Assembly (NCBI GenBank): GCA_009761415.1
Contig: QUOL01000014.1
Location: 1 to 64,000 of the forward strand
Direction: 5' to 3'
DNA length: 64,000 nucleotides
Origin: Sarcomyxa edulis
Lineage: Eukaryota; Basidiomycota; Agaricomycetes; Agaricales; Mycenaceae
Below the pieces are notes generated by a model. The model worked only from the letters and a program-made list of their open reading frames with translations. It did no database searches and was not told where the DNA came from. Every line of letters begins with the position of its first letter. Position 1 is the stretch's first letter. Of this stretch, positions 12,060 to 25,523 are shown in pieces. The position numbers and the translations under genes were made by a program.

Positions 12060-13575
12060 ATGAGAATCACGATCATTGCAGCAGCGCTCGTCGCGTCTGT
12101 CTCGGCAGCACCTTTCAGAAGAGCCGTAGACTCGTCACTCATTCCCGAATTTGGTTTCTCATCTGGTGTAAACCCCACCGGCACTGGTGATTGTGACGGT
12201 GCAGTCAATGGAGCTAATGGCCAGCCCATCAAGATTCCTTGCACATGTCCACCTGACAGGAACACTTTCATCGCGGTGCGTCATTTATAGCGAACTTTGG
12301 TGTTACCCAATTACTTAACCTGAGACACTACTATAGGATCTGAACGCGAACGTTGCAGCTGGCCACGCAACCAACAACCCAAGCGTTGCTGTCTCTTTCC
12401 CTACAGACAACTCCAAAGCCTCCCAACTTGCTCGTATTCAAACGGCTTTGGTCACGTTACAGAACCTGAACGGACCTGGTGTGGGTTGCCCAGCCGTCAG
12501 CACGACCTTCTTGGCCCAACAGACAGCCATTCAGAACGGTACACCAGCACCTGCTGCTGCTGCCGCACCCGCAGCGGCACCTGTCGTTGCTGCCACTGCT
12601 CCCACGTCGGGTGGCGTCGACTCATCCCTTATTCCCGAGTTCGGTTTCTCTGCTGGTGTGAACCCCACCGGCACCGGCGACTGTGACGGTGCAGTCAATG
12701 GAGCTAACGGCCAGCCCATCAAAATTCCATGCACATGCCCACCTGACAGGAATACCTTCATCGCGGTACGTCACTGACGCATAACTTTTATAATCACTCC
12801 GACCCTTACGAGAAGCTATAGGATTTGAACGCGAACGTTGCAGCTGGCCACGCAACCAACAACCCAAGCGTTGCTGTTTCCTTCCCTACAGACAACTCTA
12901 AGGCCTCACAACTTGCTCGCATTCAGACGGCTTTGGTGACGCTACAGAACTTGAACGGACCTGGTGTAGGATGCCCAGCCGTCAGTACGACTTTCTTGGC
13001 TCAACAGAAAGCTATTCAAGACGGTACTGCTGCTCCCGCTGCTGCGCCCGCTGCTGCTGCCGCACCTGCTGCATCGCCTGCCGTCGCTGCTGCTGCTCCT
13101 GCCGCGGGTGGTGTCGACCCAGCACTTGTCCCTCAATTCGGATTCTCTGCCGGTGTAAACCCAACCGGCACGGGTGACTGCGACGGTGCAGTCAATGGTG
13201 CCAACGGTCAACCCATCAAGATTCCTTGCTCTTGCCCTCCTGACAGGAACGCTTTCATTGCTGTAAGCCGTCTCTACTTCCTCTATCCTTATTGTTTCTC
13301 ATCACGTTCGTACCTAGTCCCTCTCCGCAAATGTAGCAGCCGGTCATGCAGTCAACAACCCAAGCGTTTCCGTCTCGTTCCCCACTGACAACTCGAAAGC
13401 GTCGCAAGCTGCACGTCTTGTAGCGTCTCTCGTTACCCTCCAGAATTTGAACGGCCCAGGAGTAGGATGCCCAGCATCTAGCACAACCTTCTCCGTACGT
13501 TCTTTCCTCTCCTTCCGTTGTTGTGTGTGGCTCATTCTGTATTCCAATTAGGCTCAACTCGCTGCCGTTCAATAA
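12060..13575 (+). CDS. Secreted protein of three tandem two-part modules
   Basis: Five exons (12060-12275, 12337-12765, 12822-13262, 13318-13494, 13552-13575), all split in phase 0, give 1287 nt, 428 residues. A signal peptide (MRITIIAAALVASVSA) precedes APFRRAV, a possible Kex2-like site. Three repeats follow. Each has a head with two spaced cysteines (FGFSSGVNPTGTGDCDGAVN ... IKIPCTCPPDR) and a tail (AAGHATNNPSVAVSFPTDNS ... LNGPGVGCPAVSTTF). Introns fall at the same head/tail boundary in each repeat. Ala/Pro linkers join the repeats. I know similar single-module secreted proteins from Agaricomycetes but no established function; a cell-wall or extracellular role is inferred from the signal peptide and composition. 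Confidence 0.85.
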
Positions 13576-15305
13576 ACGCGTTCTGACGTGTAACTTATTG
13601 CTACTTAGAGGGAACCGATAGGTGGCCCTACGTTTTGCTACTCGTGCTCCCTTTTTTCTTTATGATGTGATGACTATTTTTTGGTATTTAAATGTTGATG
13701 TATCTAGGCGCAAAGGCTTTTAACGCAGGCGACAGCGTCCCTGTTAATTCTATCTTTTTTGAAGACTCTCATTGTCGGGACTGATTTTATAAGATTGAGA
13801 GGTGATCAGGTTCCGCGTGTGGGGTGTGGGGTAAGACAATCCGGTGAACATCCGTTCGATTCAGCAGGGGATCGGGATGGAGACACCTTGTGGAGACCTG
13901 GAACTTTCGACAACTTGAAGGCGATGAGACTAATCTACCGAACCTCTGATAGCCTTGAACATCACGGACCAATTGCAAGTAGCAGAAGGGGAAACGACCG
14001 CAGTTTTCCCAATGGTAATGTCTCTTTCAGAAGGCTACGTAGTGGGACTGGCCAGCGTCTTTTGGAATGAAAGAAGGGTACATGGCAAACTTGTTGACGA
14101 AGGTGCCAAAACATCTTGATAGACTCAATAGGCTGAGATATTTTGTCGACTCTTCGTTTTGCAGAAGAAAAAACATCTCGAAGACAGATGCGACGCTCTA
14201 GAGCAAGTCGAGGGTCTCCTTCGAAATATGGAGACAAAGAGCAGACGTAATCACCCATACTGCATATCCAACTAGACGTCCGAGAGCCCATTTTCGGGTC
14301 CTAGACTTCAATCTAAATGGACTGTGGAATGATCTCAAGTCGAGAGAGGTAGACGCAATCGAACTGACGTCCATGCACGGATGATCGATGACTCCCGAGT
14401 AGAATAGATGTTTCGTCGTGTACCTCGAGCCCTTTCCAGATCGTCAAGCGATGAAACTCTGCAGAATGGTATCCAAAGATAAGTATACGGAGAAAGAACG
14501 TGGGCAGTGGCGCTCTTGTAACCAAGTCACGTTTGACGGTGAGACTGGGAGCCACAACTTGAAGCGCATGGTGCGGCGATAAGGTGTCTGTGCTGCGAAG
14601 CAGTCAGAGTGAGTAACGGTGCCCTAGATTGTTGGCTATGAAAAGTCCAAGATAAACGGCCTTGACGGGTCAGCTGAGAGTATAAGCCTTGTAATCCATA
14701 TGCAACCAGGTACATTCTTCAAGTTCATTGGTAGACTGCGGGTTGAGTGCGTCTGAGTGCGTGGACATTGTCAACGACACTTGCATACCTTTCTGGCTTC
14801 GTCTTCTCAATTCCTATCCGAGAAGACAGTCCGATAGTGTTCCGTTCGATATAGCAGAGTCAATTAGAATCCGAAGTTCGTCCAAAGCGATGGTCAGCGA
14901 CTCTAGTGCAATTATGCAGGAAATTAATATCCCGCAGAACCAGTTCGGAGACCCGTGGCAAATTTCTCCGTCAATCCAAAAGACTCTCGCAGAGAAAAAT
15001 GCTTGTCCAGGCTTGGCCAAGTGCTAGTTATTGCATCCAGAAGAAGGAGAGCTATTTCCCGCAAAATTTTGGATCTTGGTGGTGGCAAGCTGGTGACCGT
15101 CTGTGACCGTTGTAGAGATATCGGGCATTCGCCACGTTGGCCGAGGCCCCGAGGTCGGCTTTCCGTCATCTCTTTTGGTGACTTGGTCAGCTTCAGCTGG
15201 GAAACACAAAAATGCGCCTTATTTTATATTCGAACTTCTTCATTCTCTCCCAGAAGAACCTCTTCAGACGTCCACCGACCCCCTTGAACAGATTTCACTC
15301 GTAAA
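13576..15305. other. Intergenic stretch without confident genes
   Basis: Short open frames on both strands (for example minus 14313-14555) show no recognisable domain. A low-grade coding relic on the minus strand around 13960-14720 is possible. The last 100 bp form the promoter region of the quinone oxidoreductase gene. Confidence 0.3.
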
Positions 15306-16824
15306 ATGGCCTCCGCCGAAATGCGCGCAGTACAGATCAAGGACGATAAAGGTCCTATCGAGAACCTTTATCTCGGGAAGGCGCCCAAGCCAATTCCTAA
15401 AGCTAATGAAGTATTGATCAAGGTAAGTAAACATCCTGATGCTTGTTTCATGATGTTACTAACCATGCTCTTCGGCCATAGATCAAGGCGTTTGGTCTCA
15501 ATCGCATGGACTTAATCCAGCGTGAAGGCCACTATCCCCCTCCTGCTGGATCTTCTACAATTCTGGGCGTAGAATTCTCTGGTCTTGTCGCTGAGATTGG
15601 ATCTGGGGTTTCATCTTGGAAAGTTGACGATGAAGTTCTCGGACTGGCCGGAGGGGTAATGTCAACTTCTCGTTTCTCCGACGCACAATGGATTTAATTA
15701 AAACGAGTATATCTCCAATAGGGTGCTTATGCCGAGTACATCGTTTTACCGTACACGCACATTATCCGGAAGCCAGAACACCTTTCTTGGACCGAAGCAG
15801 CTAGTATTCCGGAAAACTATCTTACAGGTACGTAGAGAACGTACTGCCTCTCAACTACGTCTTCTGATCTTTCTATCAGCATTCCAAGCCCTCGTTCTGA
15901 TAGGAGGGGTCAAAGCGGGTGATAACGTTCTCGTTCACGCTGCTGCCTCCGGTGTCGGTATTGCAGCCATCCAGCTTGCGCGTATATATGGCGCGTCAGT
16001 CCTAAATTCTAGAGTTCTTCCTTGTTAGATATCAACTGACTGATTCCATTCCGAATATAGCCAAATCGTGATTGGTACGACCTCCACTCAAGATAAACTG
16101 GATTGGATCACGTCCATTCCCAACGGAGCCACGCATTCTGTCAATTATAAGACACAAGACTTCGCGGTCGAGACCAAGAAGATCACTGGAGGAAAAGGCG
16201 TCAACGTGATCATCGATTTTGTCGGACAGAGCCATTGGACCAAGAACATCGACTCACTGGCCTTTGATGGGCATATGACGATGCTGGGACTTATGAGCGG
16301 TTGGTCGCTGATGCGTCATTCCGGCCGTTGTGCTCTGCTGATGAAACTATGTCTATTTTTTGTTACAAAGGCCGCACAGTGGATTCATTTGACCTTGGAC
16401 CCATTTTATTCAAACGTCTACGCATCCAGGGATCTACCCTCAGATCAAGGACGGCTGAATATCAGGCTGATTTGATCGCACGGTAAGTCGACATTTATCA
16501 TATATCCCTCAAAACCTAAACATTTTTTCAACCCTTCAGATTCGACCGTGAGGTAATGGGCAAAATTACTGGTCCTGATGGTAACGGCGAGATCAAGACT
16601 TATATTCACGAGGTCCCGTTGCTTTTTTTTACTGTTCAATCAATCAACCCGAGCTGACCGTCTCGAACCAGGTATATCCTTGGACCCAAATCCAGGAAGC
16701 TCATCGAGAGATGGAAGCGAATAAGAATAGGTGTGTCCCTCACCTTTACGAAAGTATTTTTATACCTGTCCAATACTCAAAAACCGTGCCTATCAGCGGA
16801 AAGATCATCGCGGAAGTGGTCTAG
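15306..16824 (+). CDS. NAD(P)H quinone oxidoreductase, PIG3/zeta-crystallin type (MDR superfamily)
   Basis: Nine exons (15306-15422, 15482-15655, 15722-15827, 15880-15994, 16061-16299, 16371-16482, 16540-16612, 16672-16730, 16797-16824) give 1023 nt, 340 residues. The N-terminal GroES-like domain has [18 protein letters not shown] and [16 protein letters not shown]. The Rossmann domain has [20 protein letters not shown] (dinucleotide-binding motif), then [11 protein letters not shown] and [17 protein letters not shown], which are signatures of the TP53I3/PIG3 family. No catalytic zinc ligands are seen, as expected. The enzyme reduces quinones with NADPH in the cytosol. The fifth intron uses the donor GTTGGT. 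Length and order match the family. Confidence 0.9.
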
Positions 16825-19800
16825 TAACCTCAGACGCGACAATTGGAAGAAAAATGTACCTGTACCGATATTGTTATACGAAAACGCAATTTCTCGTTCT
16901 TGCGAAAATTATCCTTGCATATCCGCAAACCTAATTTCCTTCGACCGTCCTCTACTCCGCGTCATTTTCGAGACCCATCAGACCCTCAAAGATGAGTCAA
17001 TTCCAAATCGAAAGCTCTCACTACTCATTCAAATATCCGTTCTATTCCTGCTCCTGCCCTTTGTCACACATCCTGTGAAGCGTCGTCCCAACCCGAATAA
17101 GGTATATATATTGATGCTATCAGTGCCTCAACCAATCACCCTTCGCAATCGATATCACGTCCGCATCTATCTGTATTTGATGGGTCAACGAGTCGAATCC
17201 AGAAATGAATCCAAGAAGCTGCCCTTGCGATCGGTAAAGTAGCTGAACATTTGGCGCCGTATTGGCTTACTTTGCTTGCGAGCCGCGACGACCAAGGGTA
17301 AGGCTGAGAAATTCCGCTCCCGCGGATTTCACTAAGCCTTCCAGGCGCCTGGGCTATCATAGTGATGCGTCGAAGTCCAATTCCGGTGGTATTCCGGACG
17401 TCTTCCGGGACACATAGAAGATCTCGCTGTACCCCCTAAAGCAAAATATATATCTCGTGTGAGTCCGACTTCATTGTAGCGCTTTGGAGATTGGGGTTCG
17501 ACACTTCTTTCCTGTATGATCGCCGTCCCTCGGAATCTTGTCTTGTGGTACTGACTTATTTTTATCCTGACTATAGTGATTGGGATCCAAAGAAGGCAGA
17601 CAGTGAGAATCAGTTCATACTGGTCTCACCATTGTGCGCTATGGAATCGAGGATGGGAAGTAGGAGTACCTGACGTGACTGTGAGTACTTCTTCGAGGTC
17701 ATCTCCTCCGAGGTTTTGTATTGTGTGGCCGCCACCTGCTGACCTGTCGTCTCGGATCCCCCTTTCGTGTTAGCTCGATTGGAACGGTCAAACTTCCGAG
17801 CTCCTCCGGGTGGTGGAACTCAATGTTCTTCCCTGTCCTTGCTGGTAACTCGAGCCAACTATCTCTCGTACAAGTCGAACCGTTTTTTGCTTTCTTAGAC
17901 TTCTTGATTTGACCGTGGCGTCGATAACACCGGCTCGGAACCTTTATCGTCCTTCTCGAGGGCCCATGTCAACTAAGAATTCGTCGCCTTGAAGAGATTA
18001 CTACGTTGGGGTCGTCCTGATCACTCTGTTTGCTTCCCTCACGAAAGCTCAAGCCCTGTCACGGCCTATCGGAAGAGGCACGATAAATATGGAAACCAAA
18101 CACAAGCGTCAATTCTCTCGGAAGCGATCTCTCTAGGTGTTGGCCCCCGTGACGGAGGTCAAGTATCTCAAATCTATCCCACACCGCCGTTCTTGACTGA
18201 TAAATTTACAGGATCTGACTCATCCACGATATTCCGAGGTGACAAATAATGTGACTCATACGGCTCGAAGGCCAACATACTGGAAGAACTGCGGTATAGA
18301 TCTCAAGTCATAGCTTCAAAAGAAACAACAAACAACGCAATGTACTCGTTTTTAGGTATTGCCCCAGCGGGCCGGCCAAATTCTCAAGATAGGTTCGTAC
18401 TCCTGAGAGCTGTTCTAAAAACACACAGTATAGATTGCGTGTCACTTACTGATATTGATCCTTTGAGGGGCATGAAGTGGCCTAGACTTGTAAGTACAGC
18501 TTATCCATGAAGCCGATCAACACCAAAGACGTGCCAGAGGGATGCATCTCCCCGGGTGCACTTTGCTCGATGACAGAATGAGACAGACAGGTCAGGTACT
18601 CTGTCGCTCTCTGAGAGCTTAGATCCCTGATTTCTCATCACAGCCTGCCCTTGTTCCTAATGGTTATATCCGTACCGACCTGCCTGAATATTCTGCAGCC
18701 TCTCTCTGTCGCAACAAAACTCTGGGACATACTCACGAGGAGGCAGCTTGTGATACAAGCGCCAGCACTGCCACATAATACGTCTCGCCGCTATGTCCGC
18801 AGGATGCCGCGTATCGACAACAGAGATCCTGGTAGATAGGACAGATGTCAAGATGTAAAGCCCAATCAGCGAGCTTATCCCACTTGGAGGTGACCAAATT
18901 GCGACGATCTTCCACGGTTGAAATACACCCTGCGTCCTACACGGGGCACGAGGCCGTGGGCCCTATTGTAAGATAAATTCCATATGGTTATTCATCGTCA
19001 TTGATGAATGGTCCGTTGTGTGAAATGCTACAGGGAAATATTGCCAGTCTACAGCATCCAGCATACGAGTTCTGGGCTTGACTCATACCTCGGCGGGTTC
19101 CGCAAAGCAGTGCTCAAGCAGACCCTAGCTGACCACAGCCCATAATTAACAGCATCTTGCCGTCGGTTCGTTGTATCAGTCCTTTGTCTGATATCTCTGA
19201 TAGAAGACGCTCATTTGCGATCCTCCCGTGAGTATCTCGTACATTCTAAGCACTTCGGCATGCTGATGGCTACACAACTCTCCACAGAAGCTGGCGGTGA
19301 CTTAGCTGGAGACCGCAAGGGAGCGTCTCAAGGAGACTGGAGTCTTTAGCTTAACATGACCTGATTCATCGCATGTTTTGATACAAGGTCGACCAGGAGA
19401 AGCAACGCATCTGCGTATTAGATATGGTTCTATCCGGAGTACACGTCGTGTTTCATACTCAATATGCGACGAAGAAATGTGCAGACCAGACGATCTTCAA
19501 GACCGTATATGGACAGAGCAAGCTGTTGATACAGAAGCGTAAACATGAAGTCGGACAAAATGAACCTCAAATCGGTCAAAGAAGCACACCGGAAAGGTGC
19601 ACGGTAACAAAATTGCTCCGATTACTGGTCCGCAAGTTGCCATGATGGCACTAAATGGTATTCTCAAAATGTGATATCTATTTTCTCCGTGGCTAGCGGT
19701 CAGGATGACCGCAGTGGACCACATCAGTCTAATAATTCTGCTGCGCTGAAAGGGCAAACTTCAAGGTGGGCTTGGGTGTTCCTGAGATTATGAGGATGGA

Positions 19801-21903
19801 AGAGACCGGTACTTGGTGAGCTCTCGAGAGTCCTACGATGCCGTAAGAGTTAACCCCATGTTTTGAAACTGAGTAACAAGGGATCAAGCCAGTGAGAGTT
19901 CCGGGAAACCCCTTACCACGCTTGCCTATTCTGTATTTATTTTGGATAGCTGTTGACACTGGCGCTTCGTGTGAGTCGAATCATTTTTCGAGCTGCTTAC
20001 CGCTCCCTCGTGGCGGTTCCGTAACTAATTCCTTGGTTCGTTTTGAGTCAGCTTTGGACCTTTTATGTTTCCACAAAAGGGATGCGGGCTATCCTCCGTA
20101 TCCCTATAAAGGTCCTTCGTGGATCGAGGTATCTCCTCCATCAATACTTTTCCTTGGATCCCAGTACCAACACCCAGTCTTAGAGACACAATAACAGCCC
20201 TCAATAACCTCTCCTCACATCCACACTCGTCCTCACACTTGAATCGTAATGAGTGGCCAATTTACACAGAGCATGGCATCTGCCCCTTCCACAATTAAAT
20301 CATCCACGACGTCCGGTGGTCAGCCTCAGCAGCCATCCAGCACCCCGAGACCAACCGGTATACGCACCGGGGCAAGCACCACCGCTGCAGTATTTTTCTA
20401 AACACGAATATCGACTCATACTTCATCATCGCGAACCTGTGAAATCACAGCGCAATACCATATCGCTGCATTCGTCGAGCAGCCGCTGCCCACCACACCC
20501 CACATCACCCCACACCACCTACATAAACCCCAACTTAATCGGGCCTATCATCTTCGAAACTCACGCGAGGATTAATTTGCATTTGGATCTGGATAATAAA
20601 GAATTTGAGAAGCCTCAGAGAAGGCACCGGGACGGACGGAATCTATTGTAGCCTTTTACTTGCCCTATTTATTCACAAAGACACTTTTCACCACTTCGAT
20701 TTCGACGTATACTACATAGATTATCATTGCTATACTTAAATCTTTACTTATTTTCATCCCCTCATCCCCTCTACTCGCCATATAACATCTCTGTAATACA
20801 ACCTTCTTCCAATCTTCTACAGAAATCATAGTATCTATCTAAATTTGACACCGACTCCAGAGTTTTAGTATACTGGCAATTTTGAAGGCATAGGTTCGAG
20901 GTTCACAATGATCTAACAGACTCTCTAATCGTTTCTTGCCAAGACCCAGGGGTACCGTACGCAAACAGAGGCAACGGCGAGTTGTCACCTTGCTGTGCCG
21001 GAATGTATAACTCTGATTAGAGTACTTGATGCGATACCAAGGTCAAACCAAGGTGGCCACAATTCAGGCCATAAAAATACCTCGATCAATGGACCAAGGT
21101 CTCGATAGTACGACCACCAATGATATCGATCGCCTGGTAATCATTTGAACAGGCCCTTCTGTGTGTATATGGGCCAACGAAAGCGGTATCAAGAATACAA
21201 GATGAGTATCTACTCACCGAAGGAGATTGCGACCAGAAAAACGGACTTTGGACGGAGTCGCGCGGATTGCTGGTGAAGTCCGCGCTGAGCCCATTTCGAG
21301 ATCTATGGTCCATATCATTTTGTCAGTCACGGCTTTACAATTTGCAGCTTCCGGAAAAGGACATTGATCTTTGCCAAAGGACGTGATACTGATTGCATTC
21401 CGTGCCCCTGGTCAAGACCACTCGCCGTCCAGGATCCAGAAGGTAGGAAGGTCAAGAATGATCCGCCAGAGTGAGTTCTTTTCGATTGACGGGACGGAGT
21501 CCAAACTGAACACAAAGGCATTGACCACCGATGGAAATGATTTCGCACAGGTTTTGAGGTCACACTCATCCCGAATAGGATAGCAAAGGACTCGAGGAGC
21601 AACCGTGATTTCACAGACTTGGCTTCGATAACTACCCGTTCCTGATATTTGGGTACCTATGCCGTTGCTGCGGTGTGCGCTTCAGTATCTGGGAAGTTAT
21701 AAGGTCAGAATAGACTCGATGAAATGGAGAAATCAGGAGTTAGTTACTCGATCGTAAGTGGTCGGGAAACCGTACGGGTGCATTAAACCGACGACGGGTA
21801 TGAATGGCGAAGTATAATTGAATCCGCTAATAGCAACGGAAGCCACTCATATATTCCCCGCAGTTTGGTATATCACGTATCGTATGGGTATCCCCATAGG
21901 CAC
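16825..21903. other. Gene-poor 5 kb region with coding-like relics
   Basis: No intact gene was found. Several stretches look like decayed exons on the + strand. Around 17115-17290 the frame reads SASTNHPSQSISRPHLSVFD and then AALAIGKVAEHLAPYWLTLL; around 17360-17460 a frame is broken by a TAG. Around 17990-18250 a frame reads ILSEAISLGVGPRDGGQVSQ. A 50-codon Ser/Thr-rich open frame starts at ATG 20249 behind a TATA-like element, and is probably not a gene. No transposon hallmark was recognised. Confidence 0.35.
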
Positions 21904-23239
21904 CTACAACTTTCCTCGAACTCCCGCTAACCACACACCCGTCTTCAACTCCCCCCGCTGTCTTGCGGACCACCAATCAAGGATGGTGTCCACAACTTCA
22001 TCTTGGCGCCCGGTAAAGTTGTGATCTGCACCTTCTGCGAGATGTACATTATGGGTGCCTGGGGTTCTGGAGCTGAGCGCCCGTACATAGATCAGAGCAT
22101 CATATCTGTGTGCATAATGATAGATACGCAGTCAAAAATGACCCGCGCAATTAAGATAAAAATGGAAAGGATAGGACATACGGCGGTACAGTTTTGTCAG
22201 AGAGACCGTGCAAAGAGAGTACATGGACTGATGGGGGAAAATGATCCCATACAATAGATGTGTCCCAAGCCGAGAAAGTGGCGAGATCCTCAGGATAAAT
22301 CTTTACAGTGACAGCCTCTCGGGCTACAGTGACCTGCCATTCATGATATCCTTGGCTTTCGAAACTCCGCTTCCATATTTGGGCCGCGGGGGTATCTGGT
22401 AGGATATTTGCGATAAAATTGTGAGGAAGACAAGATGACTGAATGAATCGTTACCGTTGATCTGCTGCTCAGCGAGATGATTGATCGAATCAGAACAAAT
22501 AAAAACTTGCAAGGGAGAGAAAGAAAACAGCTCCTCACACTCATTCGATATCGTCCAGATACATTGACAAAACCGCCGACGCGTTTGCCTTCTTCAGAAG
22601 TGCATAGCCAATGAAAAGCAACAACCGATCCCCGAGAATGTCCCACAAGCAGATCAACCTCGTATCCGAATTGACCGCTCGTGAGGTAGGTGACAACAGT
22701 TGAGAGATCAACAACATCATCCGTCAGCGCACCTTGCCTCCATATTCCAGGTGTTTCATGATTACCACTGCATGATGGGTCAAGTGTTAGTGTCAGCTCC
22801 CCCAAGTAAAAGTAAAACGTGACGAATATAGTAAGCAGCCCATCAAGGGAACGTACCGAAAATCAAAACGAAAGGAATCCATGGGCAATCTCTGTGCGAG
22901 ACGCTTCTGAAACAGATAGTCCTTGTGCCTAGTAAAACAGTACAAAGAGGTCAGTCAGTCAGACGCCTAGCGCGCGCATTGCATTCTGTTGGCAGAGAAT
23001 CAAAGCCCAGATCATACCCCATCGTACCGTGAAGGATCTGAGCGCGAGCGCATGAAGAAAATAAATCGAACAGATGTTAGTCTAGGGTTCCTTAGCAACG
23101 TCAAATCGTAACGAACCAAAGCTATTTTCCGACCACGAGTAGGCTGTTCAGGAGCCTTTTGCTCCAGGATACCTACGATGGAACAATTTTCGGCGGTCGG
23201 ATGCGATATGAACAACTTTGTTGATGTGGGGGCGACCAT
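21904..23239 (-). CDS. Alpha/beta hydrolase (serine aminopeptidase S33-like)
   Basis: Seven exons (23117-23239, 23018-23037, 22857-22928, 22541-22767, 22455-22505, 22182-22395, 21904-22105) give 909 nt, 302 residues. The oxyanion-hole segment is KIALILHGTMGHKDYLFQKR. The nucleophile elbow is VGHSRGSV (catalytic Ser). The acid is in LHGLSDKTVPPYDAL (Asp) and the base in LAEGADHNFTG (His), so the triad is complete. Family members are cytosolic esterases or peptidases of uncertain substrate, and yeast YDL057W is similar. Exon two is only 20 nt. The intron at 22506-22540 would be 35 nt, unusually short, and is the least secure join; all other joins restore conserved sequence. Confidence 0.8.
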
Positions 23240-23542
23240 AATTGTACGCCCAGTCTAGGGAGATAAATTAGAAAGATCGAGGATGCGTCGAGTGTAGAGA
23301 ACGGTGCTGCACTGGTGAGAGGTAGAAAAGATATCAGTGGCATCACAGTGGCAAGCGACGGCATCTCCGATTCCCGATACCCGATCCCGTGCATTAGAAC
23401 GCGTCGTACATGCGCGCTCATACGCGTCTGACCAGAATCAGTTTGTGTAGAGTTAGAATTCATAGACAGCAATACCATCCAACGATCGATATACAAAAGT
23501 AACTACTCAAAAATCATTCCACCGGAAAGAAAAAATTATCAA

Positions 23543-25523
23543 TCAGCTTTGAGCAATTTTCTTCCCAATAATCGCATCCTTCGCGCTCTTCCCCTTCCCC
23601 TTCGACTTGACAACCTTCTCCTTCTTCTTCTCTCCTGCCCCCCCACTCTTCTTCTGCTTCAACTCCTCTGTGGTTAGTGTAGGGGCCTCAGCCTTCGTTT
23701 CGACGTCGACGACGACAGGAGTTTCAGTTTCGACCGCGGCGACTTCGGATTTGCCCTTTTTGCCCTTGCGCTTGGTCTTCTTTTCCGTCTCTAGGACCTC
23801 GACCGGAACTTCGATAACAGCGCTGGGGACAGCAGCAGGAGTAGCAGGAACCTCGACTGACTCTGTAGCAGCAGCACCAGCAGCAAGACGTGACTTTGCC
23901 TTTTTGTTTAGCTTCTTCTTGGGAAGCTCCGTGGCTTCAACAACAACAGCAGACTCGACTACAGGTGTCTCTGTCGTGGCTGGAGCTTCGGCGGGACCTT
24001 CAGATGTATTTGCCTTCGCCTTTGCTTTTCTCTTCTCTTTTTTAGCCTTGACGGGTGTGGTCACGGTCACCTCAGGCTCGGCGACGGGTAGAGCTACTTC
24101 AGATTCGACGACGGCGACGGGAGCGGCGGCGGCGACATCTGAAGCACGGGATTTCTTCGTCTTCTTCGATTTGGCAGCGGCGGCGGGTTCGGGGGCGGGC
24201 TCAGCGACAACTTCAACTTCAACTTCAACTTCAACTGGTTCAGAAGCAGGAGCGGTCTTGGGTTTCCGGGCCTTGCGAGCTTTCTTGTCTACGGGCGTAA
24301 CAGTAACAGCGGATTTTTCGGAGGAGGCTGGGGTATCGGTAGGCGCTGAGGCCTTTTTCGTTGGTGTCGTGGAGGGTTTAGCCGCAGAGACTGGGCTTGT
24401 TTTGCCTTCGGCACCCTTGACTTTTTTCTTCGGTTTCGCCGTCTCCTCTTCATCGTCTTGATCCTCTGTAGCCATCCGCTTCCCTTTACCCTTGCCCTTC
24501 TTTTCTTCCTTTTTCTCGACAACATCCACCACCATCTCAGAATCGTCTCCTGACTCTGACTCTTCCGAATCTACAACGGCCGTGAGTCCATGCCACCTTC
24601 CACCCTCGGTTTCGTCCAGAGCACAGGTCCAAATCGGCAAACTAACACTCGAGTTAGTCTTAATCTGGAGACTCTGGATATTATCCCATCCTCCTTTGAT
24701 GTTTTTGATGATCACAGGAAGGCCTTTCTGGATGTTCGCCAGGATTTGAGTTGGAGTCTGCGAGAGGATACCAATTTTGATTGACCTAGAGAGCGTAACG
24801 GTTTAAATTCTCTACAAGGAAGAAATAATACTTGTAGACGTACGTGCATGTCCCTTGGTTCTGGTTCATATACGTGGACGAGATAGCTCTTTCGAGCTCT
24901 TCCTTGATGTTTTTCCGTGTCAAACATACGGGAATAGGTTGCCTGGTTGTAAATGCGAAGTCAGTAAAACAAGTCTTGTAAACCAAAGACTTTCAACAAC
25001 TCACTTCTTCGCCTCGAACCATTTCGATCCCAACAATTTGGGCAATTTGGGTATAACACGTTCATCGGCCAAAAACATCCCGTTCTCCTTCAGTAGCATC
25101 CTCCGTGCCTCGTAGGGCTTGAATTTTCCTTGGAGTTTCAACAATCCGACTACTCTCGAGATGAACTTGACTCCATTAGCTTCCAGAAGGTCCTTGTACT
25201 CGCGCTGTGGGTCTTTTGTGATCAAGCAGACCGGTGTCGTGCGCGGGTCGACTAGAGGGTATGCAATTGGGCTAAAACAGATAAAATTAACCAACGAGAT
25301 TCTTGGTGCGAAAAGTGACATACATTTTGGTTGGCTTGAACCTATGAGTGCCCTGAATTTTCTTGACATTAACGATGAGCCAGACATTCTGTTCTTTTCC
25401 GGCTATAAGTTCTGATTCTTGTCGTTTTTCCTCCTTCTTCGTCTCGTGGTCGTGGAGTGCGACAACGGCTAGTTTGCACTGCTTGACAGAAACATGTGAG
25501 TCGATGAGTTCTGTGTTCGACAT
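23543..25523 (-). CDS. Ribosomal L1-domain nucleolar protein (Utp30/Cic1/RSL1D1-like)
   Basis: Four exons (25324-25523, 25005-25271, 24844-24942, 23543-24785) give 1809 nt, 602 residues. Residues 1-275 form a ribosomal L1 fold: HRFKPTKIPIAYPLVDPRTT, CLITKDPQREYKDLLEANGV, GSKWFEAKKQPIPVCLTRKN and later LPVIIKNIKGGWDNIQSLQI. The remaining 330 residues are a low-complexity Lys/Ala/Glu/Val tail with many KKAKRK-type clusters, typical of nucleolar proteins. Relatives act in ribosome assembly in the nucleolus. The start is divergent from the peptidase gene, 190 bp away. The antisense frame is also long (23607-24461) because of the codon bias of the tail and is not a gene. Confidence 0.85.

Noticed and set aside
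23607..24461. 285-codon open frame on the + strand
   Set aside because: Antisense to the Lys/Ala/Glu-rich tail of the L1-domain gene; the Ser/Phe/Thr-rich translation is a codon-bias artefact.
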